From positions 806,001 through 870,000 of the forward strand of contig NZ_QPKJ02000004.1 in NCBI RefSeq assembly GCF_003344625.1: a stretch of DNA of 64,000 nucleotides. Direction: 5' to 3'. How positions within the stretch are numbered: position 1 is the first letter of the stretch; the number at the start of each line of letters is the position of its first letter. The stretch is from Solirubrobacter deserti (GTDB taxonomy: Bacteria; Actinomycetota; Thermoleophilia; Solirubrobacterales; Solirubrobacteraceae). Positions 9,637 to 17,840 of the stretch are shown here, piece by piece. Made by a program: the position numbers and the translations under genes. The notes beneath the pieces were generated by a model. That model did not search any database. It worked only from the letters and a program-made list of their open reading frames with translations, and was not told the origin of the DNA.

Positions 9637-10590
9637 TCAGATGCCGCCGCCTCCGGGGCAGCGGGTGTAGTGGCCGCAGTAGCGGGCGGAGCACTTCCAG
9701 CCGCTGGGGTCGGCGAAGCCCCACGGATCGTCGGGTCCGTAGCGCTCGTAGAGCGCGCTGATCTGGCTCGCGGCCTGCGCGATCCGCACCAGCGTCGTCC
9801 GCAGCTGCGCGGGCGTGCGGCGGGTGACGACGAGGCTGGTGTTCATCGTCTTGCGGCGCTTGCCGGGCTTGCCGATCTGCGCGAAGCAGAAGTGCTCGGC
9901 AGGCTGCCCGCTCAGCCAGCGCCCGGCGAGGTACAGGCCGGCCTGCGGGTCCTGGTCGGCCTTGGCCTGCGAGTGCAGCGTGTTCTTGACCTTGTAGTCG
10001 ACGATCGCCGGCACGACGTCGGGCCTGTCGTCGTCGGCGCGCAGCGTCTCCAGGTCCAGGAAGCCTTGGATGGTCCACTCGAGCCCGGGCGCGAGCGTGT
10101 AGGAGAGTTCGCGCTGGATGGCGACCGGCCGGCCGAGGCGCGGGACGAGTTCGCGCATGGTGAGCGCGATCGCTTCGAGCCCGAGCGTGAACGCGCGGGC
10201 TTCGTCGAGCTCGAGGTCGAACCGCACGCCCTGCTTGGCGGCTTCCTCGGCGAGCTCGCGGGTCCAGTGATCGCGGTAGGCGTCGTGGACTTGGTCGAGC
10301 GTGAGCCGCTCGCCGTGCTCGAGCTGGTGGCGGTAGTAGGTGGAGAGGGCGTCGTCGACGCGGGCGCCGAGGAACATGTGCCCGCTCGGCGGTGGCCGGT
10401 CGCCTTTGAGGTACTGGCGTCGCCAGTCGTCCGGGCACAGCAGGAACTTGGTGTAGGACGAGTGCGACAGGTGCTGCAGGCGCTGGCCGTCGTAGCGGAC
10501 GGGAAGCCGGCGCGGGATCTGGATGCGCGCGGCGAGCTCGGCGCCGGTCGGCGGCCGGGCAGCCGGTGTCGGTGCCGCGAGAGCGGACAC
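9637..10590 (-). CDS. RecB/Cas4-like PD-(D/E)XK nuclease with probable 4Fe-4S cluster
   Basis: The protein has 317 aa. The N-terminal LSHSSYTKFLLCPDDWRR is the typical entry motif of RecB-family nucleases. The active site is visible as QGFLDLE followed by IVDYKVKN (the D and D-x-K elements), then a Q-rich helix DPQAGLYL. One cysteine near residue 52 and three at the C-terminus (C-x4-C-x5-C in WKCSARYCGHYTRC) match the iron-staple arrangement of AddB, Cas4 and related enzymes. The start is a GTG at 10590 with CGAAAGGAG upstream. Its likely role is 5' or 3' end resection feeding the Rad52-like annealing protein encoded two genes upstream. It is not part of a CRISPR locus; no repeats are present. 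Confidence 0.85.
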   Translation of the reverse strand: MSALAAPTPAARPPTGAELAARIQIPRRLPVRYDGQRLQHLSHSSYTKFLLCPDDWRRQYLKGDRPPPSGHMFLGARVDDALSTYYRHQLEHGERLTLDQVHDAYRDHWTRELAEEAAKQGVRFDLELDEARAFTLGLEAIALTMRELVPRLGRPVAIQRELSYTLAPGLEWTIQGFLDLETLRADDDRPDVVPAIVDYKVKNTLHSQAKADQDPQAGLYLAGRWLSGQPAEHFCFAQIGKPGKRRKTMNTSLVVTRRTPAQLRTTLVRIAQAASQISALYERYGPDDPWGFADPSGWKCSARYCGHYTRCPGGGGI

Positions 10591-10612
10591 GGGCGTGGCT
10601 CCTTTCGAGAGG

Positions 10613-10969
10613 TCAGGAGAAGTCGGCGAGCCGTGCGGGGTCGGACTCGCACGGCGAGAGGCCGTAGACGCGCGGCTGGTTGAAGCGCAACGTGGCCGCG
10701 CGCAGCTGGTAGTGCCAGAACCGCCCGCGCCAGCGGCCGTCGCGGAAGCGCAGCCGGTAGGAGACGATGATCTCCGCGAGCTCGTCGGCGGTGTAGCCGC
10801 ATTGCGCGAGCACCTCGACCGCGGTGGCGACGTGTCCGATCAGCGTGTCGTCGAGCCGCTCGCCCGGGATGTACTTGGGCAACGCGGCGTCGACGATCAG
10901 CTCCAGCGTCTCGCGGTCGTAGCCGGCGGCCGCGGCGAGCGCACGCAGGTGCGCCCGCGCGGTGCTCAT
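10613..10969 (-). CDS. Hypothetical protein, 118 aa
   Basis: This small helical protein starts at an ATG overlapping the stop of the upstream annealing-protein gene by 4 bp, so the two are translationally coupled. It contains segments such as SYRLRFRDGRWRGRFWHYQL and a basic, aromatic C-terminus. There is no recognised domain, no membrane span and no metal site. Its place between the Rad52-like protein and the RecB-like nuclease suggests a recombination accessory role, such as single-strand DNA handling. That is inference from position only. Confidence 0.6.
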   Translation of the reverse strand: MSTARAHLRALAAAAGYDRETLELIVDAALPKYIPGERLDDTLIGHVATAVEVLAQCGYTADELAEIIVSYRLRFRDGRWRGRFWHYQLRAATLRFNQPRVYGLSPCESDPARLADFS

Positions 10970-11556
10970 GCTGCGGGCGGCGGCGTCGGGCCGAGGCCGC
11001 CGAAGTCGACGGTCACGAGGTCGCCGTGCCCGTTGCTCGCGGCCGGGGTCGGGGTCCCCTCAACCGTGCCGTGCGCGGCGGCGTCGGTGCTCTCGCCCTG
11101 GCCCATCTCGTCGTCGGGCTCGCCGTGCGAGAGGACCCGCCCCAGGTCCGCCATCACGGTCTCGGAGGCCATGCGCGTGCGGTAGCCGTTGCGCAGCCAG
11201 CGCTCGGTCTCGGCCGAGAGCAGCAGCAGGTCGCTCTTGCCGCTGCGGCGCACGCACTCGACCTGGCGCGGCCCGGGCCCGAGCGGCAGCACGACGGCGG
11301 CCAGCGCCGTGTACAGGTAGGCGCCGATGCCGGCGGCCACGGCGGCCCGCTTGCGCGCGTCCGAGTACAGCGCCTTCAGCCCGGCGAGCGACCCGGCCTC
11401 GCACTCGCCGACGTCCTCGTAGACGGCCTCGACCGGCGGCCCGTTCACCTGCTCGGGCAGCGTCACGTGCAGGCGGCACGTCAGGTACAGCCGGCGACGC
11501 GTCTGCCCGTCCGCGGCAGCGGCGAGCAACTCACCGTCGAGCGCGGCGAACGACAT
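10966..11556 (-). CDS. Rad52/22-like single-strand annealing protein (N-terminally short)
   Basis: The 196-aa protein contains VEAVYEDVGECEAG and, further on, SDARKRAAVAAGIGAYLYT. These match the hallmark blocks of the Rad52/Rad22 family of phage and bacterial annealing proteins (an ED(V/I)GEG segment, then SDA-KRAA-x-x-GIG-x-YLY). These proteins pair complementary single strands during recombination. The usual N-terminal strand-loop region is shorter than normal here. The frame stays open upstream into the sigma factor gene, so the true start may lie upstream of the ATG at 11556. The C-terminal 60 residues are acidic, Pro/Ala-rich and disordered-looking, as in single-strand-binding tails. 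It pairs logically with the downstream nuclease and helicase genes. Confidence 0.7.
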   Translation of the reverse strand: MSFAALDGELLAAAADGQTRRRLYLTCRLHVTLPEQVNGPPVEAVYEDVGECEAGSLAGLKALYSDARKRAAVAAGIGAYLYTALAAVVLPLGPGPRQVECVRRSGKSDLLLLSAETERWLRNGYRTRMASETVMADLGRVLSHGEPDDEMGQGESTDAAAHGTVEGTPTPAASNGHGDLVTVDFGGLGPTPPPAA

Positions 11557-11575
11557 CCGCCACGCGCCGCGGATC

Positions 11576-12904
11576 TCATGGGCGGAACTCTCCGCCGAAG
11601 GAAGAACTCGCTGGGCCCTTCGGGGCGGCTGTGGGCTTCGGGGGCGGTGGAGGCGGCGGCGCGCTTGATGTCGTGGTCACGCTCGCCGCGGACGCCTTGG
11701 CACTGGTTGAGACGTCCGGCGTCGCCGACTCGGGGCCGAACTCCTTCGCGGCGGCGATCCTCGCGCGGCGGCGTCGCTCCTTCGCCGTGGGCTTGGCCTT
11801 CTTCGCACGCTGCTTGGGCTTGGCCGTCGGCGACGGCGTGGGAGTCGATGCCGGCCCACTCACCGTCACGGTCGGTACCGGTGTGGCGCGAGACGCCGCT
11901 GGCGTCGCTTGAGGCGTTTTCTCCTTGGACGCGCGCTGCTCGCTCGCTCGCTGCTCCGCCGGCGCGGGCTTCGGAGCGAACTCGCTGACGAGCGGCCCGG
12001 CGCAGACCGCGGCGATCGCGACACCCGCGCAGCTGACCGCGATCTTCGTTCCGAGGCCGACGGTGACCGCGGTGCCAGCGCCGACGGCCGAGCCTCCTGC
12101 AATCGCCACGTCGCGCGCGTCCTGCATGGCTGGCTCGCCACCACGGCCGAAGATCGAGCCCACGCGCGCGGCCGTTCGCTCCAGCACGCCTATCAGGGGA
12201 AGGGTCGCGGCTTCGAGGAGGCCCTTGGCGCGCAACGCGAACGCTCGGCAATGGAGGCAGTCCAGTAGATGCACGTCGAGCCGCTCGATCTCGTCGTGCG
12301 AGGGGTGCCGATCGGCGCGGAGCAACTGTCGCACCGGCTTGCACACGGAGCTGCCCTCAGCGCTGGAGAGCGCATCGACGCCGTTCGCGCCAGCGCGCGC
12401 GAGTCGTCGCTCGTACTGCGTTCGCGTGATCCGGAGCTCGGCGGCGATCTCGTCAGGGGTCCGCCCTTCCAGATACTTGAGGCGGAGCACCTCCGCGTCG
12501 TCGGGCCGGAGCCGGGCCATGGTGCGTCCGACGACCGCGCGTCCCTCGTCGGCGGCCTGTTGATTCTCCAGGTCGTGCTCCGGCGCCGCGGTGGGGTCGG
12601 CGACTGCGGCCGCGCGCTCGAGCGGGACTTGCAGCCGAGGGCCGTCACGAAGCGCCCGTCCGTGCCGGCGACGGAGTTCGTCAATGGCGTCCCGCTCGAG
12701 CGCACGGCGAACGTAGACGCGCCGTCGGCGCCCGCCAGGAGGCAGCGACGGATCGCTAGCCAGTGTGGGGAGAGCCTCGGACACGATGTCCTCGACGTCC
12801 TCTATGGAGAGGGTGCGGGGGAACTCGCGCGCGAGCCACGACACGAGTGCGTCTCGCTCGTGCGCGAGGCGCTCCAGCTCGGTGGGCGGTGTGATCGCGG
12901 CCAT
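11576..12904 (-). CDS. ECF-like sigma factor fused to a zinc-finger/transmembrane anti-sigma-like tail
   Basis: The 442-aa protein has a region-2-like segment at about residues 15-95 and a region-4 HTH at about 125-175 (RLRPDDAEVLRLKYLEGRTPDEIAAELRI in part). A zf-HC2-like H...C-x2-C element follows near residue 225-240 (DVHLLDCLHC). One hydrophobic span lies near residues 280-310, and then a Pro/Thr/Lys-rich, exported-looking tail of about 130 residues. This is a sigma factor and membrane-bound anti-sigma in one chain. Release would presumably need proteolysis, which is inference. The gene lies 20 bp upstream of the annealing-protein gene on the same strand. Confidence 0.8.
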   Translation of the reverse strand: MAAITPPTELERLAHERDALVSWLAREFPRTLSIEDVEDIVSEALPTLASDPSLPPGGRRRRVYVRRALERDAIDELRRRHGRALRDGPRLQVPLERAAAVADPTAAPEHDLENQQAADEGRAVVGRTMARLRPDDAEVLRLKYLEGRTPDEIAAELRITRTQYERRLARAGANGVDALSSAEGSSVCKPVRQLLRADRHPSHDEIERLDVHLLDCLHCRAFALRAKGLLEAATLPLIGVLERTAARVGSIFGRGGEPAMQDARDVAIAGGSAVGAGTAVTVGLGTKIAVSCAGVAIAAVCAGPLVSEFAPKPAPAEQRASEQRASKEKTPQATPAASRATPVPTVTVSGPASTPTPSPTAKPKQRAKKAKPTAKERRRRARIAAAKEFGPESATPDVSTSAKASAASVTTTSSAPPPPPPPKPTAAPKGPASSSFGGEFRP

Positions 12905-13108
12905 CTACACCCTAGGCGGCAGTCGCGAACGACCTCCGCGCCGAATTGCATCGCCTGCGATACGTCAAGACCACCATCGTCCTCCCGCCTCGGCATCTTG
13001 CCACTGATCCGGGCAGGACGCGAGGAATCACTGAACGCTGCACCATTGCCGTTGATAGACCGCGTGATCGAGGCTGCCGACGACGTTTGCGCGCTGACAT
13101 CGCGGCGC

Positions 13109-13792
13109 TCAGCCGATGTTCCGGACGAGAGGGAGACGAGGCACCGACTTCCGCTGCCAGTGTGGGCCCGAAGCAGCGTGCAGGGTCGCGATGTCCGCAG
13201 GCGAGATCCCGGTGTCGGTGGCGCGCGCGTGGAGCCACGTCGCGAGCTGCCCGATGCCGACCACCCAGCCGCCGGCAACGGCCGGCGAGTGCCATGAACG
13301 CGGCTCGGCGTCGTCGAACGCAAGGCAGATCGTCGCGACGACGGGGCCGTGGTAGTGAGGCCAGACGGCGCGCAGCTCGTCACCGGCGGCGGTGAGCGCC
13401 TCGAGGTCATGCATGGTCCACGCGCCGTCGGTCGCGCAGACGACGAACAGCCCGCCAGGTCCAAGGAGGATGAAGGGCACTCGATGCGCGCCGGTGATGA
13501 CGTTGCGCTCCACCATCCAACCGGCACCGCGGAGCGTGCCCAGTTCCTGTCCGACTCGTTGCTCCGCGGCGACGAGTCGCCGGCTTCGATCGAGCATCCT
13601 CGCAAAGTGCTCGATGGAGCCGAGTTCACGGCCGCGCCCCGGTGCAGACCGGGACACGGGTGCCGCGGCAATCGTCGGTCGGGGACGGCCGGAGCGACGG
13701 TGCGCGGCGACCGCTGCCGCGAGCACGATCAGCGCGAGGGTCGCGACGGCGATCCCCAGGATCAGGAGCTCGAGATGTTGGTCGGCGTTCAT
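13109..13792 (-). CDS. Membrane-anchored NERD-like protein
   Basis: The 227-aa product starts at the ATG at 13792 (MNADQHLELLILG) and has one N-terminal transmembrane helix at about residues 8-32. The cytosolic part has VGQELGTLRGAGWMVERNV, then VPFILLGPGGLFVV and a WVVGIGQLATWLHA stretch. This resembles the NERD (nuclease-related) domain, although the canonical E-x-K is replaced by a CATDG segment, so catalysis is doubtful. NERD domains occur in defence and DNA-processing proteins, one of which also lies at 21523. No operon partner is evident: the upstream region is empty and the sigma factor gene follows 204 bp later. Confidence 0.6.
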   Translation of the reverse strand: MNADQHLELLILGIAVATLALIVLAAAVAAHRRSGRPRPTIAAAPVSRSAPGRGRELGSIEHFARMLDRSRRLVAAEQRVGQELGTLRGAGWMVERNVITGAHRVPFILLGPGGLFVVCATDGAWTMHDLEALTAAGDELRAVWPHYHGPVVATICLAFDDAEPRSWHSPAVAGGWVVGIGQLATWLHARATDTGISPADIATLHAASGPHWQRKSVPRLPLVRNIG

Positions 13793-14070
13793 CGGTGTAG
13801 CGAGGGGGTGAGGCGACCGTAGCTCCGTTGTGGGCGTCCCAGCGGTGCTCAGCCGCAGCAAACGTGCTGAAGGTGCAGAGGCGTCGCAAAGAATGTGCAA
13901 TCTCGTTGCAGTTCAGCCCTCGGACCGGGGAACCCGGCGGGTCGGCAGCTGGCTACAGACGAGAGCTGCGAACTCCCGGATCGTGCCCGGCACGAGGTCT
14001 CGGCGTCGCTCGGCCGCCGCCGTCCGGTGACCCCCGAGATCGTCAAAACCCGAGCTTACGGTCGGAAGGC
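13793..14070. other. Intergenic divergent region
   Basis: These 278 bp separate the divergent NERD-like and SigH-like genes. I see no RNA gene, repeat or convincing -35/-10 pair. Open frames crossing it look non-coding, with no ribosome-binding site and arginine-rich translations. It presumably contains the two divergent promoters. Confidence 0.4.
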
Positions 14071-14736
14071 ATGGCCCATGATGTCCGCACCCAACCGCTC
14101 CCGACCTCGGGGTTCGAGCGACGCCTCATCGCCGCCGCTGGGGCTGGTGACACGCACGCGCAGCACCAGCTGCTCAAGCTGTACGAACCCATGGTGCGCA
14201 GGATCGCGCATCGGTACTTCGTCCCTGGAGCCGAGTCTGAGGACCTGGCCCAAGAGGCGCGTATGGCGATCATCGACGCGACACGCCGATGGGATTCCAA
14301 CCGTCGTGTGCCGTTCAGCAGCTTCGCCTGGCTGTGCGCGACCCGCGAGGCGCGGATGGTGGTGGACGCGGCGCGCGCCAACAAGCATCGGATCTTGACC
14401 TCGGCGACGTCGATGGACGCCGGGTCCGGTGGGTTCTTGGAGGACCACGGCGGTCTGAGCTTGGTCGTCGGAAAGAACCGTCGGAGTGGTCGCGTCACGT
14501 CGTGGGCGGGGGCGCCTGATCACGATCCGGTCGCCAAGACGCTGGCACGGGAGCAACTCCATCTCGTTGTTCGACGTGGAGCAGCGCTATCCCCACTCGA
14601 GCGCCGGTCACTCGCGCTTGCTGCCGAGGACTGCTCCTATCGCGAGATCGCGGACGAGCTCCACGTCGGGGTACGCGCCGTCAACAACGCGCTTCAGCGA
14701 GCGCGTGCCAAGCTCAGGGAACCACTCGTCGCTTGA
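14071..14736 (+). CDS. Sigma-70 family factor, SigH-like
   Basis: The 221-aa protein starts at the ATG at 14071, with GGAAGG just upstream. Region 2 is clear: LYEPMVRRIAHRYFVPGAESEDLAQEA, then RWDSNRRVPFSSFAWLCATREARM. Region 4 is LSPLERRSLALAAEDCSYREIADELHVGVRAVNNAL. The order and wording resemble the SigH/sporulation-type group rather than ECF factors. The open frame extends 81 codons upstream, but that part is arginine-rich and lacks a ribosome-binding site. The gene stands alone between divergent and convergent neighbours. It may control element genes; no target promoter could be identified. Confidence 0.8.
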   Translation: MAHDVRTQPLPTSGFERRLIAAAGAGDTHAQHQLLKLYEPMVRRIAHRYFVPGAESEDLAQEARMAIIDATRRWDSNRRVPFSSFAWLCATREARMVVDAARANKHRILTSATSMDAGSGGFLEDHGGLSLVVGKNRRSGRVTSWAGAPDHDPVAKTLAREQLHLVVRRGAALSPLERRSLALAAEDCSYREIADELHVGVRAVNNALQRARAKLREPLVA

Positions 14737-14841
14737 CGACTTCAGCGGCGCCAACCTGCTCCAAGACCGTCATCGCGGCGCGGCGGGTCACGCAAGCCGT
14801 GCATCCGGGACGCACGCGCGGAGTCACGACTTTGCCGCACT

Positions 14842-15855
14842 CTAGCCAGCGGTCCGGCGAGAGACACGGCTGAGCTGCGGGGCAACGCCGGGGGGATCGT
14901 GCGGATCAGCGACCCGCCACAAGGTTCCATTGATCTCGGCGACGCCGGCACACGGTTCTCCGTGATGCGGAGTGACCCGGATGCTGATGAACTCGCCCTT
15001 TCGAGGTACTGGAAGGTCTAGGGCTGCGGCCACGAGCGGGTCCTGTTCTTGATGACCGAGAACCAGGTATCCCTCGCTGCCGAGATGCTTCGGTAGCCGG
15101 GCGTCCCGCGCACGCTTCAAGCTGTCGTCTTGCATCGCGACGGTCAGGATGACTGCCCGGCGGATGATCCTGCCGGTAACGGACCTGAAGAGCTCGTTGA
15201 TGCGCCGCTGGCCACTACTTGCGGTGAAGATCCGCTCACGGGCTTCCTCGCCGAGGTGTAGGAGCAGGTTCTCGGGGAGGGCAGGCTTGTCGTAGAGCCA
15301 TAGGATGCGGCTCTCACCCTCGTCGGTGAGCCGGCGCTTGGCGTCGCGATTGCCGCCTGGCCGAAGGAGGTGTTCGCGTACCCGGATCAGTCCTGCCTCC
15401 CAGCGGGCGAGATCGTCGCTGGCCCAGACGACGAGACACAGGTGCCCAAGAGACTCCGGCGGCATCTCCCAGCCCCCGATGGCCTGGGAAAACTTGCAGT
15501 CGACGTCGATGCCGGCGATCCGGTAGTCCATCTTGTCGCCGTCGTCGAAGTCGAACTCGCGGTGCAGGTTGATCTCGACCAAAGTCCCCATGTGGGTCTT
15601 CTCGGTCTTCCGCAGCGTGAGCCAATCCCAGCGACCCGTGTTCTGACCGTCAAGAAGCTGGTCGTAGGTGTCGCGAAGAACCTCGCCGACCCTCTCGCCA
15701 TCAGGGTCGGCGGAACGGATGTAGTCCGCCACGCGGTCGAGCTCTGAATCATCGCCGCGTGCGGGCGGATCAGACCCGGGAACGCGCCGGGGTTCGGCGC
15801 GCAGTCGCTTCGTGCGCGGAATGAGCTTCCCGCTAGCGGGAGTACGAGGCATCAC
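14842..15855 (-). CDS. NaeI-family type II (IIE) restriction endonuclease
   Basis: The 337-aa protein matches NaeI closely by motif order: TYDQLLDGQNTGR, KTEKTHMGTLVEINL, MDYRIAGIDVDCKFSQ, GHLCLVVWASDD and a C-terminal VPRKGEF block. With a constant offset of 24 residues, E94, D110, D119 and K121 fall where NaeI has E70, D86, D95 and K97. L67 in LLDG corresponds to NaeI Leu43 of its ligase-like LxDG motif. NaeI cuts GCC/GGC and needs a second site as an allosteric effector. The specificity here is inferred from the family. The start is a GTG at 15855 or ATG at 15852. A C5 methyltransferase gene lies 53 bp upstream on the same strand. Confidence 0.92.
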   Translation of the reverse strand: MMPRTPASGKLIPRTKRLRAEPRRVPGSDPPARGDDSELDRVADYIRSADPDGERVGEVLRDTYDQLLDGQNTGRWDWLTLRKTEKTHMGTLVEINLHREFDFDDGDKMDYRIAGIDVDCKFSQAIGGWEMPPESLGHLCLVVWASDDLARWEAGLIRVREHLLRPGGNRDAKRRLTDEGESRILWLYDKPALPENLLLHLGEEARERIFTASSGQRRINELFRSVTGRIIRRAVILTVAMQDDSLKRARDARLPKHLGSEGYLVLGHQEQDPLVAAALDLPVPRKGEFISIRVTPHHGEPCAGVAEINGTLWRVADPHDPPGVAPQLSRVSRRTAG

Positions 15856-15908
15856 GCGGGCTTCGCCGCGCGATGCCTATGTCCTATGTCCCGGCCGAAG
15901 CCAGGAAC

Positions 15909-16982
15909 CTACGCCGCTGCGCGCCCGTGCCCGCGCTCGACGCGCGTCGGCAGAACCGCCGGGAGAGCCGCTGGTGCTGAGGCGATCAGCGCGGCGCGGA
16001 TCTTCCTGCCGACAGCTTCGGCGACGGGGGGCGGGAACGCGTTGCCGACCTGGCGGTACGCCGCGGTCTTGCTTCCCTGAAACGGCCAGTCGCGCGGGAA
16101 CCCTTGCAGCATCGCCGTCATGCGCACGGTGAGCACGGGATTCCCGTCGAGAGGGAAGTCCGGCCCGGGCGGCTCGGTAGCCACCAGATGCCCGTTGACT
16201 CCCATCGCCGCCCACTGTTTCTTTGCCTGTGTGGGGCCGAGATCCGGCCCGCCGTGCTTCTTGGAGCCGCCTACGAGCGTGGGAGCGATGCCCTTGGCTC
16301 GTTGCGCCCACTCCGTTGCGCCCTTCCAACCGCCGCGGCCCATCTCGCGGCGGAGGACCTCACCCACGGAACTCGTCGCGTCCGGATCCTGATCGGGCCA
16401 CGCGAAGTGCTCATCGGCGTCTTCCTTTAGGGCCACGAGGAGAACCCGGGGGCGCAACTGCGGCACTCCGTAGTCCCGCGCTTCGAGCAGCTTCCATCGC
16501 GGGACGTAGCCCATCTCCTTGAGAGGGCCTTCGATGACGTCACGACGGTAGTCGTCGAAGTCGGTCGCGAGAAGCCCGCGCACATTCTCCAGCATCACAG
16601 CTCGCGGCTCGCACTCGCTGATGAGCTCGATCGCGGTGGGGAACAGGTCACGCTCATCGTCTGCCCCGAGCCGGCGTCCGGCACGTGAGAACGGGGGACA
16701 AGGGACACCGCCAGCGAACAGATCGACCTGGCCCTTGAACGTCGTGGCTTTCCACTCCTTGACGCTGAGTTCCCGGACCTGGTCGCGCCACGGCCGGCGG
16801 GCGCGAAGCGTCTCGCAGCACCAGCGGTCGTTCTCGACGAGCGCGAGATGCTTGAACCCCGCGTTCTCGAGTCCGTGCGCTTGGCCACCGGCTCCAGCGC
16901 AGATCTCCACCGAGGTCAGTTGAGCTGGCGAATCCACGCCGAGAAGATAGGACGCGCCTCGGACGCGACCGTGTGTTCTCAC
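15909..16982 (-). CDS. C5-cytosine DNA methyltransferase (partner of the NaeI-like enzyme)
   Basis: The 357-aa protein has the ordered C5-MTase motifs: I (EICAGAGGQAHGLENAG, about residue 26), IV with catalytic Cys95 (GGVPCPPFSRAG), VI (MLENVRG, Glu132), VIII (QLRPRVLLVAL), IX (LTVRMTAMLQGFP) and X (GNAFPPPVAEAVG). The target-recognition stretch includes PTLVGGSKKHGGPDLGPT. It should protect host sites by methylating cytosine in the endonuclease target. GCCGGC is inferred from the adjacent NaeI homologue. The start is a GTG at 16982, or possibly a GTG at 16937. It is paralogous to the methyltransferase at 17841, sharing the target-recognition core. Confidence 0.92.
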   Translation of the reverse strand: MRTHGRVRGASYLLGVDSPAQLTSVEICAGAGGQAHGLENAGFKHLALVENDRWCCETLRARRPWRDQVRELSVKEWKATTFKGQVDLFAGGVPCPPFSRAGRRLGADDERDLFPTAIELISECEPRAVMLENVRGLLATDFDDYRRDVIEGPLKEMGYVPRWKLLEARDYGVPQLRPRVLLVALKEDADEHFAWPDQDPDATSSVGEVLRREMGRGGWKGATEWAQRAKGIAPTLVGGSKKHGGPDLGPTQAKKQWAAMGVNGHLVATEPPGPDFPLDGNPVLTVRMTAMLQGFPRDWPFQGSKTAAYRQVGNAFPPPVAEAVGRKIRAALIASAPAALPAVLPTRVERGHGRAAA

Positions 16983-17054
16983 GCCCGCGGGCGCTCGATC
17001 TCGAGCTCAGTCCCCCGTCCTCAGTGCCGCTGATCACGACGGTTCGGCCAGAGA

Positions 17055-17207
17055 TCACGAGTTGCGTGCGAGGCAACGGATGGTCCCCGCGTCGAGCGCG
17101 GATAGGACATCGGCTACGGCGACGCCGAAGGCGTGGCCGTCAACCGCGTCCAAGGGCAGAACGATCGGATCGTCCGAATCGTCGCTGAACGCACGCAGCT
17201 CGACCAT
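17055..17207 (-). CDS. Small acidic protein, 50 aa
   Basis: An ATG at 17207 opens a 50-codon frame (MVELRAFSDDSDDPIVLPLDAVD..., ending LDAGTIRCLARNS). It sits between vsr and the methyltransferase, on the same strand. The sequence is acidic and well behaved in composition, unlike the frames around it, so I think it is real. No HTH is visible, so it is unlikely to be a classical R-M controller (C) protein. It could be a small regulator or adaptor of the restriction operon, but nothing shows which. The reading frame is open for 13 codons upstream of the ATG. Confidence 0.5.
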   Translation of the reverse strand: MVELRAFSDDSDDPIVLPLDAVDGHAFGVAVADVLSALDAGTIRCLARNS

Positions 17208-17258
17208 CCCGTCATCGCGGCGTGAGGATGAATGGGGCGGGAGTGGTCATCGGCTTGT

Positions 17259-17705
17259 TCACACGACTCGTTGACGCGCTTCGGCCAAATGAACCTGGAT
17301 GTCAGCGACTACGGCCGCCGGATCCTCATGCTCCCAGTAGGTCAGGACGGTCCACCCGGCGGCTCTAAGGGCCGCGAGCTGCTCCGCGTCACGTTCCGCG
17401 TTGCGGGCAATCTTCGCACTCCAGTATCCCGCCGAGGGTGGCTTGCGCTTCTTGGAGCAGTCAGGGCATCCGTGCCACCAGCATCCCTGGATCCGAATAC
17501 AGATTCGGGCGCCTGTAAAGACGATGTCTGAGCGGATTGACCTTCGTGCGGGGACCTTGATCGGATAGTCGACGCGGTAGCGAAATCCCTGGCGATGCAA
17601 CATCCGGCGGACAGCGAGCTCGGGGCTCGTGTCGCGGCGCCTGTTGGCCCGCATGTTCGCGCTTCGCGCGGACGGTCCAGGGGGCGGGGGGACAGGAACT
17701 GGCAC
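17259..17705 (-). CDS. vsr: Very-short-patch repair endonuclease (Vsr)
   Basis: The 148-aa protein reads NRRRDTSPELAVRRMLHRQG, then RSDIVFTGARICIRIQGCWWHGCP, then KIARNAERDAEQLAALRAAGW and YWEHED. These are the signature blocks of Vsr nucleases, with the catalytic Asp in DIVF and the active-site His in WWHGC. Vsr nicks beside T:G mismatches that arise by deamination of 5-methylcytosine, so it offsets mutagenesis by the flanking C5 methyltransferases. The start is a GTG at 17705 or an ATG at 17654; the first 17 residues are proline-rich. It is the first gene of the minus-strand restriction arm and diverges from the second methyltransferase. Confidence 0.9.
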   Translation of the reverse strand: MPVPVPPPPGPSARSANMRANRRRDTSPELAVRRMLHRQGFRYRVDYPIKVPARRSIRSDIVFTGARICIRIQGCWWHGCPDCSKKRKPPSAGYWSAKIARNAERDAEQLAALRAAGWTVLTYWEHEDPAAVVADIQVHLAEARQRVV

Positions 17706-17817
17706 TTCTCGAGCCTACCCGTGGCTGAGCCGGCTCCCGGCGTCTCGATTCCTCGCGCGCCCCAAGAGCCACGCGGGCATTGCCGCGCGAACGGGGAGCG
17801 GTCGTCCGGTGTAGGGG

Positions 17818-17827
17818 GCGAATTCGC
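17818..17827. promoter_or_regulatory. Small palindrome before the second methyltransferase gene
   Basis: A perfect 10-bp palindrome, GCGAATTCGC, lies 13 bp upstream of the methyltransferase ATG at 17841, in the 135-bp region between the two divergent arms. Its position would suit an operator that limits methyltransferase expression, as self-regulation is common in R-M systems. It is short enough to occur by chance. No matching copy was found before vsr. Confidence 0.25.
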
Positions 17828-17840
17828 GCCGCGGAGCCCT

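Noticed and set aside
17055..17207. Restriction controller (C) protein
   Set aside because: C proteins are HTH proteins of about 80 residues; no HTH can be seen here.
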